The translations under genes and the position numbers were made by a program. From Pandoraea faecigallinarum (GTDB taxonomy: Bacteria; Pseudomonadota; Gammaproteobacteria; Burkholderiales; Burkholderiaceae): 64,000 nt of DNA. Positions 56,740 to 64,000 of this stretch are shown one piece after another (position 1 is the stretch's first letter; the number at the start of each line of letters is the position of its first letter). The stretch is taken from assembly GCF_001029105.3 (NCBI RefSeq), contig NZ_CP011807.3:3782001-3846000 (forward strand), in the 5' to 3' direction. The notes beneath the pieces were generated by a model that saw only the letters and a list, made by a program, of their open reading frames with translations, searched no databases and was not told where the DNA came from.

Positions 56740-57195
56740 AAGCGTTCCGTCCGTCTTGTTTTGGGGGGGACGTGTCGCAATCACGAATGCGATGCTGCAA
56801 CTCCCGAACGACAAAACGGCACTGCAACGACTCACGCGGTCACGACAAAAGTTACGTCGTCATGGCCCCCACGATACATGTTCACAATGCGTGACATTCG
56901 CGCGCCGTGATGCGCTCGTGAAGTTCGATAAGAACACGCTTCATGAGTGACACCGGACGTTTCAAGGCTACACGCCGGCTCCCGGAATGACAAGGTTGGA
57001 CATGACGCACTGCGTGAGAACACCGTGCGGGCGCGACGCATTGCGCACCGGTTGGCGGGCGTGAGCAGGCGGTATTTACGATGAATGATGTTGGCTATGC
57101 CAAATAAGAAATGCCGCTATATCCAGACGGAGACAGCGGCATCGAAGCGGTTTGTGCAGCGCGTGCTTTTGGGGCGCTCTGCGCCAGCACAGCAG
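56740..57195. other. Intergenic region upstream of the Mo hydroxylase operon
   Basis: 456 bases without a supported gene. It must hold the promoter of the minus-strand operon and the 3' end of the GNAT gene, including the hairpin at 57111-57142. No operator was identified. Confidence 0.5.
57101..57142 (-). terminator. Probable terminator of the GNAT gene
   Basis: Perfect 8-bp stem ATGCCGCT (57111-57118) with AGCGGCAT (57135-57142), followed on the minus strand by the T-rich stretch TTCTTATTTG. It lies 54 bases past the stop of the gene at 57196. Confidence 0.6.
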
Positions 57196-57708
57196 TTAAA
57201 CGATGCGTAATTCCATGCACGTCAGATCGAGCCAGCGGCCGAATTTGGTGCCCACTTCGCTGAACGTGCCGACCGTGCGAAAGCCGAGTTTTTCATGCAG
57301 GCGAATCGAGGGCGCGTTCTGCGCTTCGATGGCGGCAATCATGACATGCACGCGCAATGCGCGCGCCCGTTCGATGAGCGCGCGCATCAATGTCTCGCCA
57401 ATGCCGCCGCCCCGCGCATGCCTGTCGATGTAGATCGAATGTTCGACGGTATGGCGATAACCGTCGAAAGCGCGCCAGTCGCCGAACGACGCGTAACCCA
57501 CGGTCTTGCCCTCGCGCTGCGCCACGATGACCGGATAACCGCGCTTCAGACGCGCGGCCAGCCACTCGCGACGATTGTCGAGGTCGACGAGGACGTCGTT
57601 CCAGATGGCGGTCGTGTGCTCGACGGCGTCGTTGTATATGTCGCGAATGGCGGGGAGGTCGGCGTCGGTGGCGTCGCGAATCGTCAGTGTGGCGGATGAA
57701 GCAGTCAT
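57196..57708 (-). CDS. GNAT N-acetyltransferase, phosphinothricin acetyltransferase-like
   Basis: 170 residues. The GNAT fold of the PAT/Bar type is seen in IRDATDADLPAIRDIYNDAVEHTTAIWN, then GYASFGDWRAFDGYRHTVEHSIYIDR, the acetyl-CoA loop RGGGIGETLMRALIE, and LHEKLGFRTVGTFSEVG. Relatives acetylate phosphinothricin or methionine sulfone/sulfoximine. The start at 57708 is preferred over upstream in-frame codons by length. Divergent from the XRE-cupin regulator. Confidence 0.88.
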   Translation of the reverse strand: MTASSATLTIRDATDADLPAIRDIYNDAVEHTTAIWNDVLVDLDNRREWLAARLKRGYPVIVAQREGKTVGYASFGDWRAFDGYRHTVEHSIYIDRHARGGGIGETLMRALIERARALRVHVMIAAIEAQNAPSIRLHEKLGFRTVGTFSEVGTKFGRWLDLTCMELRIV

Positions 57709-57849
57709 GTCGGTGGTCCCGCAAGCAACTTGCCGTGAGTCACTGTAAATCACGGTGAGGTCACGGTGTGGGAAGCGTTCGTGTGTTGCCGTGTCGCATG
57801 GCATCGATATCCATTTTACTAGAAATATATTTCCATTAAACTGGACACC

Positions 57850-58440
57850 ATGGACATCAACGAACGCATCGCCCGCCGGGTGCGCGACTTGCGCAGCGAG
57901 CGGGGTTACTCCCTCGATACGCTGGCCGAGCGCAGCGGCGTGAGCCGTTCGAGCATCTCGCTCATCGAGCGCGCGCAGACAAGCCCCACGGCCAACGTAC
58001 TGGACAAGCTCGCTACGGCGCTGGACGTCACGCTGGCGTCGCTCTTCGACGAGAAGGCCGTCGCCGGCGCCTCGCCCTCGCCGCTGTCGCGATACGCGGA
58101 CCAGCCCGTTTGGACCGATCCGGATTCCGGATACGTGAGACGCAATCTGTCGCCGTCGCAGCCGTCACCGCTTCAGTTCGTAGAAGTCCGGTTCCCCGCC
58201 GGCGAGCGCGTCGCTTACGACACCGGCGCGAGAGACAACGAGATCTGGCAGCAGATTTGGGTCATTGCCGGCACCATCGAAATCACGCTCGGCGCGACCA
58301 CCTGGCGGCTCGACACCGGCGATTGCCTTTCGATGCGCCTCGACCAACCCATCGGTTTTCACAATCCCGCGTCGACCACGGCGCGCTACCTCGTCGGCCT
58401 CGTGACCTTACCGTTCGTTCCTGCAAGGAGATCGTCCTGA
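57850..58440 (+). CDS. XRE-family regulator with C-terminal cupin
   Basis: 196 residues. The N-terminal XRE helix-turn-helix is RVRDLRSERGYSLDTLAERSGVSRSSISLIERAQTSP. The C-terminal cupin (about 100-190) has LQFVEVRFPAGERVAYD and WVIAGTIEITLGATTWRLDTGDCL. This class senses small metabolites. Its stop shares one base with the next start (TGATG), so it is coupled to the GNAT gene, its likely target. AAGGAG in its 3' end serves that gene. Confidence 0.92.
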   Translation: MDINERIARRVRDLRSERGYSLDTLAERSGVSRSSISLIERAQTSPTANVLDKLATALDVTLASLFDEKAVAGASPSPLSRYADQPVWTDPDSGYVRRNLSPSQPSPLQFVEVRFPAGERVAYDTGARDNEIWQQIWVIAGTIEITLGATTWRLDTGDCLSMRLDQPIGFHNPASTTARYLVGLVTLPFVPARRSS

Positions 58441-59018
58441 TGTCTCCCGCCCCAATTACGGTGCAACGGCTGGACGGCGCACAAGCGCTCGCCGCCGTCG
58501 ACGCGCTGGCCGACGTTCTCATCGACTGCGTGGAAGGCGGCGCGTCGGTGAGCTTCCTGCTGCCGCTCACGCGCGAGCGCGCGACGGCATTCTGGCGCAA
58601 GGTGGCCGAGAGCGTCGGCCGGGGCGAGCGCGTGCTGCTCGTGGCGCGTCGACGACGTGAGGAGGCCGGAGCCGACGGCAATGCAGACAATAGTGCCGGC
58701 GCTTGCGGCATCGTCGGCACGGTGCAACTGCTGCTCGATTTGCCCGAGAACCAGCCGCACCGGGCGGACGTCGCCAAGATGCTCGTGCACCGCTCGGCGC
58801 GCCGTCAGGGGGTGGCGCGGCAACTGATGGCGGCCGTCGACGACGTGGCACGCGCCCACGAGCGTCACGTCCTGGTGCTCGATACCGTGACCGGCGGCGA
58901 CGCCGAACGTCTCTACCAGCGCAGCGGCTGGCAGCGAGCAGGCGACGTGCCGAAGTTCGCCCTGATGCCCGATGGGGCATTTTGTGCGACGACGTTCTAT
59001 TACAAGCACCTCCGATAG
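58440..59018 (+). CDS. GNAT N-acetyltransferase
   Basis: 192 residues. The GNAT core is seen in GIVGTVQLLLDLPENQPHRADVAKMLVHRSARRQGVARQLMAAVDDVA, with the acetyl-CoA loop RRQGVA, then LVLDTVTGGDAERLYQRSGW. A strong AAGGAG lies 9 bases before the ATG, inside the regulator gene. Coupled to the XRE-cupin regulator; the substrate is unknown. Confidence 0.9.
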   Translation: MSPAPITVQRLDGAQALAAVDALADVLIDCVEGGASVSFLLPLTRERATAFWRKVAESVGRGERVLLVARRRREEAGADGNADNSAGACGIVGTVQLLLDLPENQPHRADVAKMLVHRSARRQGVARQLMAAVDDVARAHERHVLVLDTVTGGDAERLYQRSGWQRAGDVPKFALMPDGAFCATTFYYKHLR

Positions 59019-59045
59019 GCGGCTGGCAGCCGTTCGCCGGGCCGG

Positions 59046-60230
59046 TTAGTGCAGCGCCGCCAACCCCGCGAGTAACGCTTTGTGAAAGGCTGCGGGGTCC
59101 TGCATCTGCGGTGCATGTCCCAGATCGGGGAATTCGACGAGCGTGGAGCCCGGAATCGCGGCGTGTGCCGTCTTCGCGAGCGCGGGGTAGTGGCCGATGC
59201 GCGCCTGCACTTCGGGCGGCGAGAAGTCCTTGCCGATGGCGGTCGTGTCCTTGTCGCCGATCATCAGAAGCGTCGGCACGCGAATCTTGCCAAACTCGTA
59301 CACGACCGGTTGCGTATAGATCATGTCGTACAGCAGCGCCGAATTCCACGCCACGATTCGCTTGCCCGGCCCGCGATACATCCCGGCAAGCATCTGCACC
59401 CACGGCTCATAACGCTCGCTCCACTGACCGGCGTAATAGGTCGATCGCTCATAGCGGCGGATGCCTGGCGCGCTAGTGCGCAATTCGCGGTCGAACCACT
59501 CGTCCACCGTTTTCGACGGCACGCCGAGCGCCTTCCAGTCTTCCAGACCGATCGGGTTGACCAGCACCAGTTGCTGCGTCTGCGCCGGATACATCAGTGC
59601 GTAACGCGCGGCCAGCATGCCGCCTGTCGAATGCCCGATCACGGTCGCCGTCTCGATACCGAGCGACATCAGCAATGCGTGCGTGTTGTTGGCGAGTTGC
59701 TGGAAGCTGTATTGATATTGTGCGGGCTTGCTCGACTTGCAGAAGCCGATCTGATCCGGCGCGATCACGCGGTATCCCGCGCCAGCGAGGGTATCGATCG
59801 TTTCCTGCCACGTGGCCGCGCAGAAGTTCTTTCCGTGCAGCAAGACGACGGTGCGCCCGTTGGGCTGCGCGGGCATCACGTCGATATAGGCCATGTGCAG
59901 CGGCGTGCGCTGCGACATGAAGTCGAAGCGGTTGACCGGATATGGATAAGCGAAGCCCTGCAACTCCGGTCCATAGGCAGGTCCGGCATTGCTCTCGGCA
60001 TTGCTCTCGGCGTTGCTCGCGACAAAGCTATCGCCATTGCTCTCGGCGTTGCCACGCGCAGGCGCCGTCGCAACGATCGTTGCACTGCTTGCGGCACGGT
60101 GCTGGGGATCGCCCCCCGGGGCCGGCGGGGTCGGCGCGGCGTTCGCGAGCGTCGCACAAAAGAGAGAGATCAGACTGACGGCAGCGTGTCGCGAAAGGCG
60201 GCACGCGCGCCGATAGCGCATTGACGGCAT
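59046..60230 (-). CDS. Secreted alpha/beta hydrolase
   Basis: 394 residues. A signal peptide (RHAAVSLISLFCATLANAA) is followed by a Ser/Asn/Ala/Glu-rich spacer that includes SNAESNAESN from a short repeat (about 60000-60030). The hydrolase fold has VVLLHGKNFCAATW, the nucleophile elbow GHSTGGM, an acid in LMIGDKDTTA and the His in FPDLGHAPQM. Relatives are periplasmic esterases or haloalkane-type hydrolases. The start (60230, with MRYRR at 60221 as alternative) has no clear ribosome site. Confidence 0.85.
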   Translation of the reverse strand: MPSMRYRRACRLSRHAAVSLISLFCATLANAAPTPPAPGGDPQHRAASSATIVATAPARGNAESNGDSFVASNAESNAESNAGPAYGPELQGFAYPYPVNRFDFMSQRTPLHMAYIDVMPAQPNGRTVVLLHGKNFCAATWQETIDTLAGAGYRVIAPDQIGFCKSSKPAQYQYSFQQLANNTHALLMSLGIETATVIGHSTGGMLAARYALMYPAQTQQLVLVNPIGLEDWKALGVPSKTVDEWFDRELRTSAPGIRRYERSTYYAGQWSERYEPWVQMLAGMYRGPGKRIVAWNSALLYDMIYTQPVVYEFGKIRVPTLLMIGDKDTTAIGKDFSPPEVQARIGHYPALAKTAHAAIPGSTLVEFPDLGHAPQMQDPAAFHKALLAGLAALH

Positions 60231-60873
60231 GGCAGAGGGCGGGCGCGATGGCACGGGAAGTGGAACAAGATGGAATGGGACGATTCTGACATGTCCCCAA
60301 ATTTTGCGAGTGACACCCCATGGACACCCCATGGTCGCCACGCCGGAGAGGTTTGCCGCCCGGGAATACGGCAAGCCGCATGACTCGCGCAAGAACAACG
60401 CGTCACCGGCATGCAGGGAAAGCCCCTTATTTATGAGGGGTTATTCGCCACACTTTCTTTACATCTTCACCAATTTTTCGAAGCCGTGGCGTGCCGCATG
60501 TTTCGGTACCCGCAACGCTATGACGGTGGGCGCTCACATTACAAGTAAGTGAGCGCGAACCCCGTCAGGGCTGACGTTAGGGGAATGTTGCCACGCTTCA
60601 AACGCCCGTATAAGCGAGTCCTCGCTTCGGAAACCGAAAGAATTGCGCAAAATTCGACCGCCATCATGCGTTGCGCGCATGGTGGCCGGAACTTTGACGT
60701 TTTGGGAATGGTTTTCAGAGCGGCCCGGGAAACTCGGTAAAATCCGCAGCGGCATGGGAAGGCGTCCATATATGAACGGTACCCCCTTGCACGAGAGGTC
60801 GATCGTCGCCAGGGCCTCTCACCGAAGTCGAAGTCAACGGCGGGCACGCCGCCCAAGGGAAGACAAGCCTCAG
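60231..60873. other. 643-base intergenic region with a run of hairpins
   Basis: No credible gene, between divergent hydrolase and GntR genes. From 60525 to 60692 it has a close series of stems: 60530-60537 with 60549-60556 (8 bp, perfect); 60563-60568 with 60571-60576 (6 bp, perfect); 60612-60617 with 60622-60627; 60626-60630 with 60634-60638; and 60660-60670 with 60676-60686 (11 bp, one G-U). The third and fourth overlap and exclude each other. It could be a structured RNA, a leader of the GntR gene, or remains of a mobile element. Confidence 0.5.
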
Positions 60874-61512
60874 ATGAAAGCGCCCAGCAACCTGATTACT
60901 GGTGAAGTGCGGACCAAAATCCGCAGCATGATTCTCGCCTCGGAACTCAAGCCCGGGCAGCGCCTCATCGAGGACGACCTCATCCAGTTGCTCGGCGTAG
61001 GCCGCACACCGGTGCGCGAAGCTCTGCTGATTCTGCAAGGCGAGGGGTTCATTGCCCGCAATCGCGGCTGGGAAGTGCAAGGGGCCGATCACCTTCCCGT
61101 GCGCGCCATCTTCGAGAGTCGCATGGCCGTCGAAGCCGAAACGGCGCGCCTCGCCGCGCGCAAGATCACACCCGAGATGTGCGACGCGCTCGACGCCCTC
61201 ATCGAGCAGATGGAGCCGAGCGGACATCAGCCACGTCTGGCGTTGAATCGTCTCAACACGGCGTTTCACGACCTGATCGTGAAAGCGGCGGATAACGTCG
61301 TTATCGCGCAGTTTCACGAACGCACGCAGTTCTATTACTGGGCGCTACGCGTGCCCGTCATGTTCTCGGACGAGCAGCTGCGCGCGACCAACGAACAGCA
61401 TCGCGAAATACTCGCAGCGCTGCGCGCGCACGATGAAGCACGCGCCGAAACGGTTGCGCGCGCCCACGTCGAAACGACGATGCATATCGTCGAGCCCGCC
61501 TTGCCGCGCTAA
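60874..61512 (+). CDS. GntR-family (FCD-domain) regulator
   Basis: 212 residues. The GntR winged helix is LITGEVRTKIRSMILASELKPGQRLIEDDLIQLLGVGRTPVREALLILQGEGF. The FCD ligand domain follows (about 78-205), with FESRMAVEAETARLAA, FHDLIVKAADN and ATNEQHREILAALRAHD. An upstream in-frame extension exists but is Arg-rich and unlikely. No operon partner is adjacent, so its target is unknown. Confidence 0.9.
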   Translation: MKAPSNLITGEVRTKIRSMILASELKPGQRLIEDDLIQLLGVGRTPVREALLILQGEGFIARNRGWEVQGADHLPVRAIFESRMAVEAETARLAARKITPEMCDALDALIEQMEPSGHQPRLALNRLNTAFHDLIVKAADNVVIAQFHERTQFYYWALRVPVMFSDEQLRATNEQHREILAALRAHDEARAETVARAHVETTMHIVEPALPR

Positions 61513-61617
61513 CGCGACGACATCGCTTACCGCGACGACGCCGGCCGGGCGAGCCTTGCGCAGCCGCCCCGTCAGGGCACTTACTGCGCCCTTTAACTGC
61601 GCCCTTTCCCACATCTT

Positions 61618-62160
61618 CTACCGCACCAGATACCCGGCAACGCGCCAGCGGCCGTCGATACCGAACACCATCGTCACCATTTCCTGCGCCTCGGCCTTGT
61701 TCTCGAACACGGTGTCGTACTGAATCACCACATACTCCCCGTCCGGCTGTCCGGGCAGCGAACGCGTGAATACGGCGTCGTGCGTCTTGCGCGACTTCAC
61801 CTTGCCCAGCGGCGAGCGCGCACTTTCCAGGCTGCTCGCCCAGTCCTGCGCCGAGATCGCTCGCTGAAACACCGGCGCAGCCTGCTGCCAGCTTTGTTGC
61901 GCCCGGTTCACGTCGGCCAGCCCCAACCAGAGATTGGCGGCTTCGAGCGCCGGACGCATATCGCGATTGATGTCCGCCGCCGGGGCGGTGGCGTTGCTCG
62001 CCGGCGCGGAGAACAGCGGTGGCTGCGCCGAACGGCGTTGCATCGGTTCTTGCTGGGCCAGTGCGGGCACGGCGCCCAGACCGGCCGACATGCCGAGGGC
62101 GAGCGCCGCCGCGCGCAGAAAAAAGGAACGATGTGACGAATCGGAATGGGCCGTCGGCAT
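61618..62160 (-). CDS. Exported DUF4019-like protein
   Basis: 180 residues. A signal peptide ends at PALAQ (about 36). The rest resembles DUF4019: AANLWLGLADVNRAQQSWQQAAPVFQRAISAQDW, then the beta part YVVIQYDTVFENKAEAQEMVTMVF. GAGGAG lies 10 bases before the start. Function unknown. Divergent from the diguanylate cyclase gene. Confidence 0.8.
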   Translation of the reverse strand: MPTAHSDSSHRSFFLRAAALALGMSAGLGAVPALAQQEPMQRRSAQPPLFSAPASNATAPAADINRDMRPALEAANLWLGLADVNRAQQSWQQAAPVFQRAISAQDWASSLESARSPLGKVKSRKTHDAVFTRSLPGQPDGEYVVIQYDTVFENKAEAQEMVTMVFGIDGRWRVAGYLVR

Positions 62161-62272
62161 TGACGAGAACTCCTCGAAGCATGAATGGCAAACCCGGCCA
62201 TTCTACTGGCGTGGCACGCGAAGGACTGTAACGCGCATCGCGCCGTACATTACAATGCTCAACACATGTCAG

Positions 62273-62280
62273 CCCCCCCC
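62273..62280 (+). repeat. C8 homopolymer near the diguanylate cyclase start
   Basis: Eight consecutive C between the two candidate start codons (62255 and 62294). If the first is used, a slip would shift the frame; if the second, the tract lies in the leader. Confidence 0.7.
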
Positions 62281-62293
62281 ATTGGCCATTGCC

Positions 62294-63472
62294 ATGTTGA
62301 CGACGTCCCTGCTTGCGATCACCTCACTGCTCAGCTTCATGATGCTGCTGATCGTGGGATCTCTTTTACGCTCTCGCGTGGCAGGTGTGCGTGAATGGTG
62401 CTTCGCCAACGTCGCCGTCCTGAGCGCCCTGCCGCTGTTCGCCCTGCGCGGCGTCGTCCCCGACTTCCTCTCGATTCCCGTTGCCAATCTCACGCTTGGC
62501 GGCGGCCTGACGCTCTACTATGCCGGCTGCGCACGTTTTCTCGGACGCCCGCCTCGCTGGCATCTGCTCGGCGCGTCGCTGGGCGTGCTCGCCGCGGCAA
62601 TGCTTTTCTGGCATTACGGCATCGACAATCCGCAGCTGCGCGTCGTCATCGTTTCGGCTTATCACGCGACGTTACTGCTCGCCACCGCGCTGCTGATCCT
62701 TCGGCATATCCCGCCACGCCGTCACCCATATAACTATTGGCTGACCGCGGGCATGGCGGCCGCCTTCGCCGTGGGTCACATCGTGCGCGGCGTCGTATTC
62801 GGGTCGGCGCCCGCACCGGGCCCCGAAATCTTCGCGCCGACCCTGTTCAACACGGTCATGCTCACGATCGGCGCGATCGTCATGCCCGCAATGACGATGG
62901 GCTCGGTGCTCATGATTCACGACGCCATGCTCGCCACGGCCGAAGAAGCCGCCAATCGCGACTATCTCACGGGCGCGATCTCTCGCAAGCACTTCGACCT
63001 GCTGGCGCGTCAGGAGATGGCCCGGGCGGTGGCGCGTGGCTGGCCGTTGTCGATCGTCGTCATCGATCTCGATCACTTCAAGGCGATCAACGATACGCAC
63101 GGCCATGCCGGCGGCGACACGGTGCTGCGCGAATTCGTGAAACTGGTGCGCGACAGTCTGCGCGAAGGGGATGTCTTCGGACGGCTGGGCGGCGAGGAGT
63201 TTGCCGTGCTGCTGCCCGGCACCGACACGCCGGGCGCCATCCGCATCGCCGAGCGGTTACGCACGCAGGCGAGCCGGCATCTCGTGGCAGGTCCGTTCGG
63301 GGTATGCCACTACACGCTGAGCGGCGGGGTCGCGACGTGGCTGGAGCATGAAAGCCTGGAGGCGCTCTGCATTCGCGCCGACCGCGCGCTGTATGCGGCG
63401 AAGATTTCCGGGCGCAACCTCGTGCTGTCCGACGTGCTGCCAAGCGATGAGACGGCGTCGGAGGCGGGTTGA
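62294..63472 (+). CDS. Membrane-bound diguanylate cyclase (GGDEF)
   Basis: 392 residues from the ATG at 62294; an ATG at 62255 would add 13 and include a tract of eight C. Six to seven membrane helices fill residues 1-210. The GGDEF domain (about 225-385) is active in form: DYLTGAISRKHFD, IDLDHFKAINDTHGHAGGD and the site RLGGEEF. No EAL domain. It makes c-di-GMP. The start is uncertain as neither ATG has a good ribosome site. Confidence 0.88.
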   Translation: MLTTSLLAITSLLSFMMLLIVGSLLRSRVAGVREWCFANVAVLSALPLFALRGVVPDFLSIPVANLTLGGGLTLYYAGCARFLGRPPRWHLLGASLGVLAAAMLFWHYGIDNPQLRVVIVSAYHATLLLATALLILRHIPPRRHPYNYWLTAGMAAAFAVGHIVRGVVFGSAPAPGPEIFAPTLFNTVMLTIGAIVMPAMTMGSVLMIHDAMLATAEEAANRDYLTGAISRKHFDLLARQEMARAVARGWPLSIVVIDLDHFKAINDTHGHAGGDTVLREFVKLVRDSLREGDVFGRLGGEEFAVLLPGTDTPGAIRIAERLRTQASRHLVAGPFGVCHYTLSGGVATWLEHESLEALCIRADRALYAAKISGRNLVLSDVLPSDETASEAG

Positions 63473-63486
63473 CGGTACTCCCGTCG

Positions 63487-64000
63487 TCAGGCGCTCGCGC
63501 CTTGCGCCGCATCCGGAAAGAACCGGCGGCGCATGCGCGCCACGTACGCCGTCAGATTCGGATGGTTCTCGATCTCGTCGCGTAACGGCTGCCGGAAGCT
63601 CGGCGTCATGGCCCCGGCGATGAAACCGAAGGCCGTCGCATCGGCGCCGCACGGGGTCTCTCCGAAGAAGTACGGCTTGTCGCCGAGCATCTGCGCGGCA
63701 GCCTGTGCGCCCCGCGCAAGCAGTTGACGCTGCTCCTCCGGCTGGTAACGTCCTGTGCCTTGTCCGTGCAGGGTGTTGCGGATCTTGCGACGGATCACCG
63801 CCTGCGCGACGGGACGCACCGGCCACGGAATCGACTTGAAGAACGAGGCCGGACCCCGGGCGAAATTCTCGTCGTCGCACCACCTCGCCTGCACCACGTG
63901 CCAGTAAAAGTGGTCCTCCAGCGCCTTCTCGAACATCCATGCGGCGCCGCGCTGTTCCGGCGTCAGTCCGGCGTCGAAGTCGAACCCGTATTTGCGCTCG
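63487..64000 (-). CDS. Glutathione S-transferase-like protein (5' end outside window)
   Basis: The 3' 170 codons of a gene that continues past base 64000. The visible part is the helical C-terminal GST domain of the metaxin/FaxC-like type: RGAAWMFEKALEDHFYWHVVQARW, LARGAQAAAQMLGDKPYFFGETPCGADATAFGFIAGAM and NLTAYVARMRRRFFPD. The N-terminal thioredoxin-fold domain is missing, so the type cannot be fixed. It ends facing the diguanylate cyclase gene. Confidence 0.8.
   Translation of the reverse strand, partial: ERKYGFDFDAGLTPEQRGAAWMFEKALEDHFYWHVVQARWCDDENFARGPASFFKSIPWPVRPVAQAVIRRKIRNTLHGQGTGRYQPEEQRQLLARGAQAAAQMLGDKPYFFGETPCGADATAFGFIAGAMTPSFRQPLRDEIENHPNLTAYVARMRRRFFPDAAQGASA

Noticed and set aside
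60530..60576. tRNA gene
   Set aside because: The stems do not form a cloverleaf, and no anticodon loop or TTC motif is in place.
60525..60692. Insertion-sequence terminal repeats
   Set aside because: Several inverted repeats occur, but no transposase, no target duplication and no long matching ends are visible.

Overview
The window reads as chromosomal DNA of a GC-rich betaproteobacterium of the order Burkholderiales, most likely Pandoraea or a close relative in the Burkholderiaceae. This rests on gene content and order rather than any marker gene: a pgk-pyk-fbaA and purC-purE-purK-sua5 block, a CHCC zinc-finger gene before waaF, an MXKDX-repeat protein, and strong third-position GC bias. 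That bias also produces many long antisense open frames, which are left out. No rRNA, tRNA, CRISPR array, transposase or phage gene is visible. Both ends cut genes: modB at the left, a glutathione-S-transferase-like gene at the right.

Layout. 1-6.6 kb is a molybdenum region: modB-modC (molybdate uptake), a Met-rich DAMxKG-repeat secreted protein, a YedY/MsrP-like molybdoprotein, a membrane cytochrome b, a ModE-type regulator, CoxG and an XdhC-type factor. 6.8-11.8 kb is envelope quality control: a DegP/DegQ protease, an I78-type protease inhibitor and a QseBC/PmrAB-like two-component system, with a PmrA/QseB-type box between protease and inhibitor. 12.1-26.7 kb is mostly core metabolism: dacB, a fatty-acid hydroxylase-family gene, sua5, purK, purE, purC, then fbaA, pyk, pgk and azlCD. 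A two-gene accessory block (18.7-21.4 kb) sits between purC and fbaA.

27-38.7 kb mixes housekeeping and regulator/transporter pairs: CHCC protein, waaF, an SnoaL-like protein, a YheT-like hydrolase, an MFS transporter with a repeat-encoded tail, a BepA-like M48 protease, moaC, a MarR regulator divergent from a DMT exporter, and a LysR regulator divergent from an MFS transporter. 39-41 kb is groESL with a perfect CIRCE operator. 41.3-50.3 kb holds an SLC13 transporter, a YD-repeat lipoprotein, a second two-component system and divergent msrB-dipZ-msrA. 50.3-57 kb holds a WYL regulator with a VOC protein, then a three-gene molybdenum hydroxylase operon (Mo subunit, 2Fe-2S subunit, tri-haem cytochrome c). 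The right end has two GNAT genes, an XRE-cupin regulator, a secreted hydrolase, a GntR regulator, a DUF4019-like protein and a diguanylate cyclase.

Two themes link distant genes. Molybdenum supply (modBC, modE), cofactor synthesis (moaC), maturation (xdhC, coxG) and use (YedY-like protein, Mo hydroxylase) all occur in this 64 kb. Repair of oxidised methionine outside the cytoplasm appears twice by unrelated routes: a Mo-dependent YedY-like trio with a Met-rich partner, and a thiol-dependent MsrB/DipZ/MsrA set beside its own two-component system.
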